Below, in pieces: positions 6,867 to 17,538 of a DNA stretch of 20,958 nt. The notes under the pieces are model-generated. The model ran no database searches. It saw only the letters and a program-made list of their open reading frames with translations, and was not told where the DNA came from. The stretch covers positions 1 through 20,958 of the forward strand of contig DATDGI010000410.1 of the NCBI GenBank assembly GCA_036522155.1, given 5' to 3'. Positions within the stretch are counted from its first letter, which is position 1; each line of letters begins with the position of its first letter. Position numbers and translations under genes: made by a program. The DNA is from UBA9676 sp036522155 (GTDB lineage Bacteria > Actinomycetota > Actinomycetes > Streptosporangiales > Streptosporangiaceae).

Positions 6867-7301
6867 ATGGCTCCGAGGAAGAAGAAGATCGCTGCCGTGG
6901 TCAAGGTGCAGCTGAACGCGGGCGCGGCCACCCCGGCGCCGCCGGTCGGCACCGCGCTCGGCCCGCACGGCGTCAACATCATGGACTTCTGCAAGCAGTA
7001 CAACGCGGCGACCGAGTCCCAGCGGGGCAACGTCATCCCGGTCGAGATCACGATCTACGAGGACCGGTCGTTCTCGTTCATCACCAAGACCCCGCCCGCG
7101 CCGGAACTGATCAAGAAGGCGGCGGGCGTGGCCAAGGGCAGCGGCACGCCGCACACCACCAAGGTCGGCACGGTGACCGCCGCGCAGGTCCGGCAGATCG
7201 CGCAGACGAAGATGCCCGACCTGAACGCCACCACCATCGAGGCGGCCGAGAAGATCATCGCGGGCACCGCCCGTTCGATGGGGATCACCGTCCAGGACTA
7301 G
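6867..7301 (+). CDS. rplK: 50S ribosomal protein L11
   Basis: This 144-residue protein has the full L11 fold. The N-terminal domain contains the proline-rich helix (APPVGTALGPHGVNIMDFCK, residues 24-43) that sits on the 23S GTPase-associated region. The C-terminal RNA-binding domain has KVGTVTAAQVRQIA and ends in the family signature IIAGTARSMGI. L11 helps recruit and stimulate EF-G and EF-Tu and is needed for stringent-response signalling through RelA. At residue 29 there is Thr where most bacteria have Pro (PPVGP), and at 33 Pro where Gln is usual; both are close to the thiopeptide pocket. GAGGA lies 9 nt upstream of the ATG. The rplA gene follows after 62 nt. Confidence 0.96.
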   Translation: MAPRKKKIAAVVKVQLNAGAATPAPPVGTALGPHGVNIMDFCKQYNAATESQRGNVIPVEITIYEDRSFSFITKTPPAPELIKKAAGVAKGSGTPHTTKVGTVTAAQVRQIAQTKMPDLNATTIEAAEKIIAGTARSMGITVQD

Positions 7302-7353
7302 TCCCGTGGCAGGGCCGGCGCTTGGCCCGCTGACCACAACCTCCGTCACGTTT

Positions 7354-7357
7354 GGAG
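7354..7357 (+). promoter_or_regulatory. Shine-Dalgarno GGAG fixing the rplA start
   Basis: GGAG is 6 nt before the ATG at 7364. An in-frame TTG at 7352 would place the start upstream of this site, so the ATG giving the conserved MKRSKAYR terminus is chosen. Confidence 0.7.
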
Positions 7358-7363
7358 CAGAAC

Positions 7364-8086
7364 ATGAAGCGCAGCAAGGCGTACCGCGCCGCGGAAAGCC
7401 AGATCGACGAGGCCAAGCTGTACAGCCCGGCCGAGGCCGTCGCCCTGGCCAGGAAGACCTCAACCACCAAGTTCGACCCGACCGTCGAGGTCGCGTTCCG
7501 GCTCGGGGTGGACCCGCGCAAGGCCGACCAGATGGTCCGCGGCACCGTGAACCTGCCGAACGGCACCGGCAAGACCGCGCGGGTGCTGGTCTTCGCCACC
7601 GGTGACCGGGCCGAGGAAGCGCGGGCCGCCGGGGCCGACTATGTCGGCTCGGACGACCTGATCGAGCGGATCCAGGGCGGTTTCCTCGACTTCGACGCGG
7701 TCGTCGCCACCCCCGACCTGATGGGCAAGGTGGGGCGGCTGGGCCGGGTGCTCGGGCCGCGTGGCCTCATGCCCAACCCCAAGACCGGGACCGTCACCCC
7801 GGCCGTGGGCAAGGCCGTCACCGACATCAAGGGCGGCAAGATCGAGTTCCGGGTGGACCGGCACGCGAACCTGCACTTCATCATCGGCAAGGCGTCCTTC
7901 ACGGATGCGGCCCTGGTGCAGAACTACGCGGCCGCGCTCGACGAGATCATGCGGCTGAAGCCATCCGCCGCCAAGGGCCGCTACCTGAGGAAGGCCGCCA
8001 TCACCACCACCATGGGCCCGAGCATCCCGGTCGACCCGTCGAAGACGCGCGGGCTGACCGAGGACCTCGAACCGGCCGCTGGCTGA
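7364..8086 (+). CDS. rplA: 50S ribosomal protein L1
   Basis: The 240-residue protein is a full-length L1, the mobile stalk protein that moves deacylated tRNA out of the E site and, in several bacteria, represses its own mRNA. Family markers are the N-terminal MKRSKAYRAA, a TVEVAFRLGVDPRKADQMVRGTV segment, the L1 signature around GRLGRVLGPRGLMPNPKTGTV (residues about 125-145) and GKIEFRVDRHANLHFIIGK. It directly follows rplK, the usual L11 operon. The next gene, rplJ, lies 225 nt downstream beyond its own promoter-like sequence and leader, so read-through and independent transcription are both likely. Confidence 0.96.
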   Translation: MKRSKAYRAAESQIDEAKLYSPAEAVALARKTSTTKFDPTVEVAFRLGVDPRKADQMVRGTVNLPNGTGKTARVLVFATGDRAEEARAAGADYVGSDDLIERIQGGFLDFDAVVATPDLMGKVGRLGRVLGPRGLMPNPKTGTVTPAVGKAVTDIKGGKIEFRVDRHANLHFIIGKASFTDAALVQNYAAALDEIMRLKPSAAKGRYLRKAAITTTMGPSIPVDPSKTRGLTEDLEPAAG

Positions 8087-8117
8087 CCGGGCGGACCGGG
8101 CAGGCGTGGATTGCCGG

Positions 8118-8123
8118 TAGACT
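8118..8123 (+). promoter_or_regulatory. Candidate -10 box (TAGACT) of an rplJ promoter
   Basis: TAGACT lies 6-7 nt upstream of the point where the L10 leader-like sequence begins (ACCAAAGACC, 8131 onward). No clear -35 hexamer is seen at 17-18 nt. Its distance to the leader start makes it a sensible initiation site. Confidence 0.5.
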
Positions 8124-8129
8124 GATCAC

Positions 8130-8238
8130 GACCAAAGACCGTCGGTTGTCAGCTTGCTGACCGAAGGCCCGCGATCGCGGGCGGCCCACGCAGGTGACCT
8201 GGCTTAGCGCCGATCCGGCTGCGCCGGAACGGCGGTTG
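8130..8238 (+). ncRNA. L10 leader (autoregulatory r-protein leader RNA)
   Basis: The segment folds into the elements expected of a ribosomal protein L10 leader. GTCA-G-CTTGC (8148-8157) pairs with GCAGG-TGAC (8190-8198), leaving one bulged G. Inside it is a perfect hairpin, GCCCGC-GATC-GCGGGC (8167-8182), flanked by purine-rich internal-loop sequence (GACCGAAG and GGCCCA) of the kind forming the L10 kink-turn. Binding of the L10-L12 complex to this type of element represses rplJ-rplL. The position, in the rplA-rplJ spacer and upstream of an attenuator hairpin, fits. Identity is by hand-folding and recall of actinobacterial leaders, not by a covariance search. Confidence 0.75.
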
Positions 8239-8273
8239 ACGCCCTGGTGCCCTGCGCCGGGGCGTTTCGCTTT
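8239..8273 (+). terminator. Attenuator hairpin upstream of rplJ
   Basis: ACGCCCTGGTGC (8239-8250) pairs with GCGCCGGGGCGT (8254-8265), a 12-bp stem with two G-U pairs and a 3-nt loop CCT. It is followed by TTTCGCTTT. It lies after the L10 leader and about 40 nt before the rplJ ATG, the place where L10-dependent premature termination is known in Firmicutes. Confidence 0.65.
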
Positions 8274-8311
8274 GCTGGCCTTCACCGGCATTTGTCCCGG
8301 AAAGGAGGCCC

Positions 8312-8920
8312 ATGGCGAGGGCGGAGAAGGTGGCCGAGGTCGCCGAGCTGACTGAGCGTTTCACCAGCTCCAGCGGCGCCGTGCTGGCCGATTACCGCGG
8401 CCTGACGGTGGCCCAGCTGGCCGAGCTGCGCCGCTCGCTCGGCGGGCAGGCGACGTTCAGCGTGGTCAAGAACACGCTCACCAAGCTGGCGGTGGCCGAA
8501 GCGGGCCTGACCGAGGAGCTGGACGCGCTGCTCACCGGCCCGTCGGCGATCGCGTTCGTGAAGGGCGACGTCGTCGAGGCGGCCAAGGGGCTGCGCGATT
8601 TCGCCAGGACCTACCCGGCGCTGGTGATCAAGGGCGGTGTGGTCGACGGCAAGTCGATGACCCCGGCCGAGATCGAGCGGCTCGCCGACCTGGAGTCGCG
8701 CGAGGTGCTGCTGGCCATGCTGGCCGGCGCCATGAAGGCATCCATGGCGAACGCGGCGGCGACGTTCGCGGCTCTGCCGACGCAGATGGCGCGGCTGGCC
8801 GCGGCGCTGCAGGCCAAGCGGGAAGCCGAGGCGGGCGCCAGCGCGCCGCCTGCGGTGGCGGGAGACACCGAGACCACAGCCGACGACGGCACCGCGACTG
8901 ACGTGGCGGACCAGGATTAA
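8312..8920 (+). CDS. rplJ: 50S ribosomal protein L10
   Basis: The 202-residue protein is L10, the base of the L12 stalk. Its N-terminal domain binds 23S rRNA and L11 (EKVAEVAELTERF, then LADYRGLTVAQLAELRRSL and FSVVKNTLTKLA), and its C-terminal helices hold L12 dimers. The C-terminus is extended by an Ala/Thr/Asp-rich tail of about 30 residues, as in other actinobacteria. AAAGGAGG lies 3 nt before the ATG, a short spacing that keeps the site next to the end of the attenuator region. rplL follows after 17 nt, so the L10:L12 pair is co-transcribed and probably controlled together through the leader. Confidence 0.95.
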   Translation: MARAEKVAEVAELTERFTSSSGAVLADYRGLTVAQLAELRRSLGGQATFSVVKNTLTKLAVAEAGLTEELDALLTGPSAIAFVKGDVVEAAKGLRDFARTYPALVIKGGVVDGKSMTPAEIERLADLESREVLLAMLAGAMKASMANAAATFAALPTQMARLAAALQAKREAEAGASAPPAVAGDTETTADDGTATDVADQD

Positions 8921-8937
8921 CCGGAGGAAACAACAAC

Positions 8938-9327
8938 ATGGCCAAGCTCAGCACCGACGACCTGCTCGACGCGTTCAAGGAGATGACGCTGCTGGAGCTG
9001 TCGGACTTCGTCCACAAGTTTGAGGACGCCTTCGACGTCAAGGCCGCGGCCCCCGTGGCGGTAGCGGCCGCGGCGCCCGGTGGCGGTGGCGCCGCCGAGG
9101 CCGAGGTCGAGGAGAAGGACGAGTTCGACGTCATCCTGGAGGCGGCGGGCGACAAGAAGATCCAGGTCATCAAGGAAGTACGGACCCTGACCAGCCTGGG
9201 CCTCAAGGAGGCCAAGGACCTGGTGGACGGCGCGCCCAAGCCGCTGCTTGAGCACGTCAACAAGGAGGCGGCGGACAAGGCCAGGACCGCGCTGGAAGGC
9301 GCGGGCGCGACGGTCACCGTCAAGTAA
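8938..9327 (+). CDS. rplL: 50S ribosomal protein L7/L12
   Basis: The 129-residue protein has the three parts of L12. The N-terminal dimerisation helices (residues 1-33: STDDLLDAFKEMTLLELSDFVHKFEDAF) attach to L10. A flexible Ala/Gly hinge spans about residues 37-58. The C-terminal domain (EFDVILEAAGDKKIQVIKEVRTLTSLGLKEAKDLVDGAPK, split over residues 61-101) binds translational GTPases such as EF-G and EF-Tu, which are encoded further along this window. The start is supported by GGAGG 10 nt upstream. A long hairpin begins 12 nt past the stop codon, separating this stalk unit from rpoB. Confidence 0.96.
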   Translation: MAKLSTDDLLDAFKEMTLLELSDFVHKFEDAFDVKAAAPVAVAAAAPGGGGAAEAEVEEKDEFDVILEAAGDKKIQVIKEVRTLTSLGLKEAKDLVDGAPKPLLEHVNKEAADKARTALEGAGATVTVK

Positions 9328-9339
9328 CGATCTCCTGGA

Positions 9340-9374
9340 GGGTGTGCCCGGCCGGCCCCGGCCGGGGCACACCC
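9340..9374 (+). terminator. Strong hairpin after rplL (partial terminator or processing site)
   Basis: GGGTGTGCCC (9340-9349) pairs perfectly with GGGCACACCC (9365-9374). The inner GGCCG/CGGCC pairs extend the stem with one bulged G. There is no T-run, so it resembles the U-less hairpins of high-GC bacteria or an RNase III-type processing stem. A partial terminator at this junction sets the ribosomal-protein to polymerase ratio in E. coli; the same role here is inferred. Confidence 0.55.
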
Positions 9375-9633
9375 GTACCGGGCACGGAGCCACGCCTGGC
9401 CCGCGCCCGCCACGGACGGCGCATACGGCCTGATCGGCAGCAGATAGCGGCTCCGGCGGACATGGCCGTCGCCAAACCACTAGGTTTACCCACGGGGATG
9501 GCGCCTACACCTGGACCCGGCTGTGGCCTTCGTCACGTCCTTGAGATCTGCCGGAATAGGCCTTGCGGACTTGACGTTTTGCCTAGAACGAGCCATGCTG
9601 CGGAGCAACCGTGAACTTCAGAGTGAGATACAG
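9375..9633 (+). other. Non-coding rplL-rpoB spacer upstream of the rpoB promoter
   Basis: The 452-nt spacer between rplL and rpoB holds the hairpin above, this stretch, the promoter at 9634 and the rpoB leader. No conserved ORF is seen here: the open frames do not resemble known proteins and lose the codon bias of the neighbours. A small inverted repeat AAACC-ACTA-GGTTT lies at 9474-9487. TTGACG at about 9572 has only a TAGAAC 7 nt on, too close to be a promoter. Confidence 0.5.
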
Positions 9634-9663
9634 TTGACGAGCGGTGTGGCCTCAGGCTACACT
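9634..9663 (+). promoter_or_regulatory. rpoBC promoter, sigma-70/HrdB type
   Basis: TTGACG at 9634-9639 and TACACT at 9658-9663 are separated by 18 nt, both hexamers near consensus for the actinobacterial principal sigma factor. Transcription should start near 9670 and give a leader of about 110 nt before rpoB. The surrounding sequence loses coding bias and becomes less GC-rich, as expected of a promoter. Confidence 0.75.
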
Positions 9664-9766
9664 GCTAATTTGCGCTGCACTCTGACGTCCTCGACAACCC
9701 CCGAGCCCCTCGCGGCGAGTCCGCAGGGCGTTTTGTGTGCGTGCGGTGAAAGTCCGCCACAAGCTC

Positions 9767-9773
9767 GGAAGGA
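9767..9773 (+). promoter_or_regulatory. rpoB: Ribosome binding site deciding the TTG start of rpoB
   Basis: GGAAGGA ends 6 nt before TTG at 9780. No ATG or GTG in frame lies at a comparable distance, and the resulting MAASRSAS terminus matches actinobacterial RpoB, whose genes commonly use TTG. Confidence 0.75.
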
Positions 9774-9779
9774 CCCCTG

Positions 9780-12700
9780 TTGGCAGCATCGCGCAGCGCC
9801 TCAGCCACCAGCTCAGCTATCCGCCGCGTCTCCTTCGCCCGATTCACCGAACCACTCGAGGTTCCCGGCCTCCTCGCTCTGCAGACTGACTCGTTCGACT
9901 GGCTGCTTGGCAACGAGCGCTGGCTCGCCCGCGTGCAGTCCGCGCACAAGGCGGGCGACAAGGACATCCCCGAGCAGTCGGGCCTAGAGGAGATCTTCGA
10001 AGAGATAAGCCCGATCGAGGACTTCACCGGGACGATGTCCCTGTCCTTCCGTGACCACCGGTTCGAGCCGCCCAAGTACACGGTGGAGGAGTGCAAGGAC
10101 AAGGACATGACCTACTCCGCCCCGATGTTCGTCACGGCGGAGTTCATCAACAACTCGACCGGCGAGATCAAGAGCCAGACCGTCTTCATGGGCGACTTCC
10201 CGCTGATGTCCCCCAAGGGCACGTTCATCATCAACGGCACCGAGCGGGTCGTGGTCTCGCAGCTGGTCAGGTCGCCCGGCGTCTACTTCGACCGGCAGGT
10301 GGACAAGACCAGTGACAAGGACATCTACAGCTGCAAGGTGATCCCGTCGCGTGGCGCCTGGCTGGAGTTCGAGATCGACAAGCGGGACAGCGTCGGCGTC
10401 CGCATCGACCGCAAGCGCAAGCAGAGCGTCACGGTCCTGCTCAAGGCACTGGGCTGGGACGATGCCAAGATCCGGGAGCGGTTCGGCGCCTTCGAGTCGA
10501 TGATCGCCACCCTGGACAAGGACCACACCACCGGCCAGGACGACGCGCTGCTCGACATCTACCGCAAGCTGCGCCCGGGGGAGCCGCCGACCAAGGAGTC
10601 GGCGCAGGCCCTGCTGGAGAACCTGTACTTCAACGGCAAGCGCTATGACCTGGCCAAGGTCGGCCGCTACAAGATCAACAAGAAGCTCGGGCTGAGCCAG
10701 CCGATCCGGCAGGGCACGCTGACCGAGGACGACATCGTCGCCACCATCGAGTACCTGGTCCGGCTGCACGCGGGCGAGGAGGAGATGAAGGCGGGCGACG
10801 CCATCATCCCGGTCGAGACCGACGACATCGACCACTTCGGCAACCGGCGGCTGCGCACCGTCGGCGAGCTGATCCAGAACCAGGTCCGGCTCGGCCTGGC
10901 CCGGATGGAGCGGGTGGTCAGGGAGCGGATGACGACCCAGGACGTCGAGGCGATCACGCCGCAGACCCTGATCAACATCCGGCCGGTGGTCGCCTCGATC
11001 AAGGAGTTCTTCGGCACCAGCCAGCTGTCCCAGTTCATGGACCAGACCAACCCGCTGGCCGGGCTCACCCACAAGCGGCGGCTGTCCGCGCTGGGCCCGG
11101 GCGGCCTGTCCCGCGAGCGGGCCGGGTTCGAGGTCCGTGACGTGCACTCCAGCCACTACGGCCGGATGTGCCCGATCGAGACGCCGGAAGGGCCGAACAT
11201 CGGCCTCATCGGCTCGCTGTCCTCCTACGCGCGGGTCAACGCGTTCGGCTTCGTGGAGACGCCCTACCGCAAGGTCAAGGGCGGCAAGGTCACCGCGCAG
11301 ATCGACTACCTGACCGCGGACGAGGAGGACCGGCACGTCATCGCCCAGGCGAACGAGCCGCTCGGGCCGGACGGGGCGTTCACCGGGAGCCGGGTGCTGG
11401 TCCGCCGCAAGGGCGGCGAGGTCGACTACATCCGCCCGGACGACGTCGACTACATGGACGTGTCGCCGCGCCAGATGGTCTCCGTCGCCACGGCCATGAT
11501 CCCGTTCCTGGAGCACGACGACGCGAACCGCGCGCTGATGGGCTCCAACATGCAGCGCCAGTCGGTGCCGCTGCTGCGCAGCGAGGCGCCGCTGGTGGGG
11601 ACGGGCATGGAGTACCGGGCCGCGACCGACGCCGGCGACGTCATCATCGCCGGCAAGCCCGGGGTGGTGGAGGAGTCCTGCGCCGACTACGTGACGGTGG
11701 CCAACGACGACGGCACCCGCACCACGTACCTGGTGGCCAAGTTCCGCCGGTCCAACCAGGGCACCTGCTTCAACCAGAAGCCGGTCGTGGCCGAGGGCCA
11801 GCGGGTGGAGGAAGGCCAGGTCATCGCGGACGGGCCGTGCACCGACCAGGGTGAGATGGCGCTCGGCAGGAACCTGCTCGTCGCCTTCATGCCGTGGGAG
11901 GGCCACAACTACGAGGACGCGATCATCCTGTCCCAGCGGCTGGTCCAGGACGACGTCCTGTCCTCGATCCACATCGAGGAGCACGAGGTCGACGCGCGCG
12001 ACACCAAGCTCGGACCGGAAGAGATCACCCGCGATATACCTAACGTCTCCGACGAGGTGCTCGCCGATCTCGACGACCGCGGCATCATCCGGATCGGGGC
12101 CGAGGTCGTCACCGGTGACATCCTGGTCGGCAAGGTCACCCCGAAGGGGGAGACCGAGCTGACCCCGGAGGAGCGGCTGCTGCGGGCCATCTTCGGCGAG
12201 AAGGCGCGCGAGGTGCGCGACACCTCGCTCAAGGTGCCGCACGGCGAGTCCGGCAAGATAATCGGGGTCCGGGTGTTCACCCGGGAGGACGGTGACGAGC
12301 TTCCGCCGGGCGTGAACGAGCTGGTGCGGGTCTACGTGGCCGCCAAGCGGAAGATCACCGACGGCGACAAGCTGGCGGGCCGGCACGGCAACAAGGGCGT
12401 CATCGCCAAGATTCTGCCGATCGAGGACATGCCCTTCATGGCCGACGGCACGCCGGTGGACATCGTGCTCAACCCGCTGGGTGTGCCGGGCCGGATGAAC
12501 GTCGGCCAGGTGCTTGAGACGCACCTGGGCTGGGTCGCGAACTCCGGCTGGCAGCTCGACGGCGAGACCGAGGCCTGGCAGAAGCGGCTGAAGCGGATCG
12601 GCGCGGCGAGCGTGGGGCCGGGCACCCCGGTAGCCACGCCGGTCTTCGATGGCGCGCGCGAGGAGGAGATCACCGGCCTGCTCGGGAGCGCGCTGCCGAA

Positions 12701-13247
12701 CCGGGACGGTGACCGGATGGTCGGCCGCAACGGCAAGGCGATCCTGTTCGACGGCCGCACCGGCGAGCCGTTCAAGGACCCGATCGCGGTCGGCTACATC
12801 TACATCCTCAAGCTGCTGCACCTGGTCGACGACAAGATCCACGCCCGGTCGACCGGCCCGTACTCGATGATCACCCAGCAGCCGCTGGGCGGTAAGGCGC
12901 AGTTCGGCGGGCAGCGGTTCGGTGAGATGGAGGTGTGGGCGCTGGAGGCCTATGGCGCCGCCTACGCGCTGCAGGAGCTGCTCACCATCAAGTCCGACGA
13001 CGTGCTCGGCCGGGTCAAGGTGTACGAGGCCATCGTCAAGGGCGAGAACATCCCCGAGCCCGGGATTCCGGAATCCTTCAAGGTCCTGATCAAGGAGATG
13101 CAGTCGCTCTGCCTGAACGTGGAGGTGCTCTCCAGCGACGGGGCCGCGATCGAGATGCGCGACACCGACGAGGATGTGTTCCGTGCCGCCGAAGAACTCG
13201 GCATCGACCTGTCCCGGCGTGAGCCGAGCAGTGTTGAAGAGGTCTGA
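9780..13247 (+). CDS. rpoB: DNA-directed RNA polymerase beta subunit
   Basis: At 1155 residues this is a complete actinobacterial RpoB, forming with beta' the catalytic cleft of RNA polymerase. Landmarks in order are EPLEVPGLLALQTDSFDWLL at the N-terminus, the fork-loop/rifamycin region near residues 415-460 (SQLSQFMDQ, THKRRLSALGPGGLSRERAG), IETPEGPNIGLIGSL, and GDKLAGRHGNKGVIAKILPIEDMP lining the active site. PLGGKAQFGGQRFGEMEVWALEAYGA precedes a normal acidic end. Within the rifamycin region Asp421, His431 and Ser436 are wild type, but Thr423 and Ala427 replace the usual Asn and Ser (E. coli 518 and 522), and Ser457 replaces a usual Pro. No intein or frameshift is seen. The start is TTG. 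rpoC follows after 26 nt on the same transcript. Confidence 0.98.
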   Translation: MAASRSASATSSAIRRVSFARFTEPLEVPGLLALQTDSFDWLLGNERWLARVQSAHKAGDKDIPEQSGLEEIFEEISPIEDFTGTMSLSFRDHRFEPPKYTVEECKDKDMTYSAPMFVTAEFINNSTGEIKSQTVFMGDFPLMSPKGTFIINGTERVVVSQLVRSPGVYFDRQVDKTSDKDIYSCKVIPSRGAWLEFEIDKRDSVGVRIDRKRKQSVTVLLKALGWDDAKIRERFGAFESMIATLDKDHTTGQDDALLDIYRKLRPGEPPTKESAQALLENLYFNGKRYDLAKVGRYKINKKLGLSQPIRQGTLTEDDIVATIEYLVRLHAGEEEMKAGDAIIPVETDDIDHFGNRRLRTVGELIQNQVRLGLARMERVVRERMTTQDVEAITPQTLINIRPVVASIKEFFGTSQLSQFMDQTNPLAGLTHKRRLSALGPGGLSRERAGFEVRDVHSSHYGRMCPIETPEGPNIGLIGSLSSYARVNAFGFVETPYRKVKGGKVTAQIDYLTADEEDRHVIAQANEPLGPDGAFTGSRVLVRRKGGEVDYIRPDDVDYMDVSPRQMVSVATAMIPFLEHDDANRALMGSNMQRQSVPLLRSEAPLVGTGMEYRAATDAGDVIIAGKPGVVEESCADYVTVANDDGTRTTYLVAKFRRSNQGTCFNQKPVVAEGQRVEEGQVIADGPCTDQGEMALGRNLLVAFMPWEGHNYEDAIILSQRLVQDDVLSSIHIEEHEVDARDTKLGPEEITRDIPNVSDEVLADLDDRGIIRIGAEVVTGDILVGKVTPKGETELTPEERLLRAIFGEKAREVRDTSLKVPHGESGKIIGVRVFTREDGDELPPGVNELVRVYVAAKRKITDGDKLAGRHGNKGVIAKILPIEDMPFMADGTPVDIVLNPLGVPGRMNVGQVLETHLGWVANSGWQLDGETEAWQKRLKRIGAASVGPGTPVATPVFDGAREEEITGLLGSALPNRDGDRMVGRNGKAILFDGRTGEPFKDPIAVGYIYILKLLHLVDDKIHARSTGPYSMITQQPLGGKAQFGGQRFGEMEVWALEAYGAAYALQELLTIKSDDVLGRVKVYEAIVKGENIPEPGIPESFKVLIKEMQSLCLNVEVLSSDGAAIEMRDTDEDVFRAAEELGIDLSRREPSSVEEV

Positions 13248-13273
13248 TCCGATCTACCCCAGGGGATATACAC

Positions 13274-17167
<3,894 letters not shown>

Positions 17168-17173
17168 TGGGAC

Positions 17174-17200
17174 GGGGGCCGGGTCTTCCGGCCCCCTTTC
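17174..17200 (+). terminator. Intrinsic terminator of the rpoBC operon
   Basis: GGGGGCCGG (17174-17182) and CCGGCCCCC (17188-17196) form a perfect 9-bp stem around loop GTCTT, followed directly by TTTC and a pyrimidine-rich stretch. It begins 6 nt after the rpoC stop and precedes the str-operon promoter by only 10 nt. Confidence 0.85.
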
Positions 17201-17209
17201 CCATTCGCT

Positions 17210-17238
17210 TTGCTATTGGCACAGCCGTTAGGTATTCT
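17210..17238 (+). promoter_or_regulatory. Promoter of the str operon (rpsL-rpsG-fusA-tuf)
   Basis: TTGCTA at 17210-17215 and TATTCT at 17233-17238 are 17 nt apart, in the most AT-rich stretch of this part of the window. Transcription should begin near 17245, giving a leader of about 245 nt before rpsL. Confidence 0.7.
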
Positions 17239-17244
17239 TTCTTC

Positions 17245-17489
17245 TCGTGCCCGTGATGCGGGCACGCGTGCGCTAGCGGGCTCGCCCTGCCGCGCAGGAC
17301 TTCCCCTCTTCGACGTCCGGCCCTTTGCGGGCCGGTGCGCCCTGGCGCGGGCGACACGCCCGACCGCGGGGGTCGGAGGGGCCGGGAAACCAGCAGGTCA
17401 GAGGCGTCGACGATGCGAACGAAGCCCCTGAAGTACGGAAGAAGAAGATTGGTCGCGCCCCAGGCGCGCAGAAGGAAGACGGAGACGCG
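17245..17489 (+). promoter_or_regulatory. Structured 5' leader of rpsL
   Basis: The segment between the promoter and rpsL contains at least three perfect hairpins: CGTGCCCG/CGGGCACG (17246-17253 with 17259-17266), CCGGCCC/GGGCCGG around loop TTTGC (17317-17335) and CGGGCG/CGCCCG around ACA (17348-17362). None has a T-run. Much of it is non-coding. A structured leader before a ribosomal-protein operon often serves autoregulation, here possibly by S12 or S7, but no known leader family was recognised. Confidence 0.5.
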
Positions 17490-17538
17490 GTGCCCACGAT
17501 CCAGCAGCTGGTCCGCAAGGGCAGGCAGGACAAGGTAG
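17413..17538 (+). other. Possible short Arg/Lys-rich upstream ORF overlapping rpsL
   Basis: An ATG at 17413 with GAGG 8 nt upstream opens a 41-codon frame rich in Arg and Lys that ends 49 nt inside rpsL in another frame. It could be a leader peptide coupled to rpsL translation, or chance: the part overlapping rpsL is constrained by S12. No homologue is recognised. Confidence 0.2.

Noticed and set aside
9572..9593. TTGACG followed by TAGAAC as a second rpoB promoter
   Set aside because: The spacer is only 7 nt; an alternative TTGCGG gives 15 nt with poor matches.
9342..9987. Plus-strand frames (9342-9614, 9523-9987) in the rplL-rpoB spacer
   Set aside because: They run through a hairpin, a good promoter and the rpoB start in another frame, with no codon bias or recognisable similarity.
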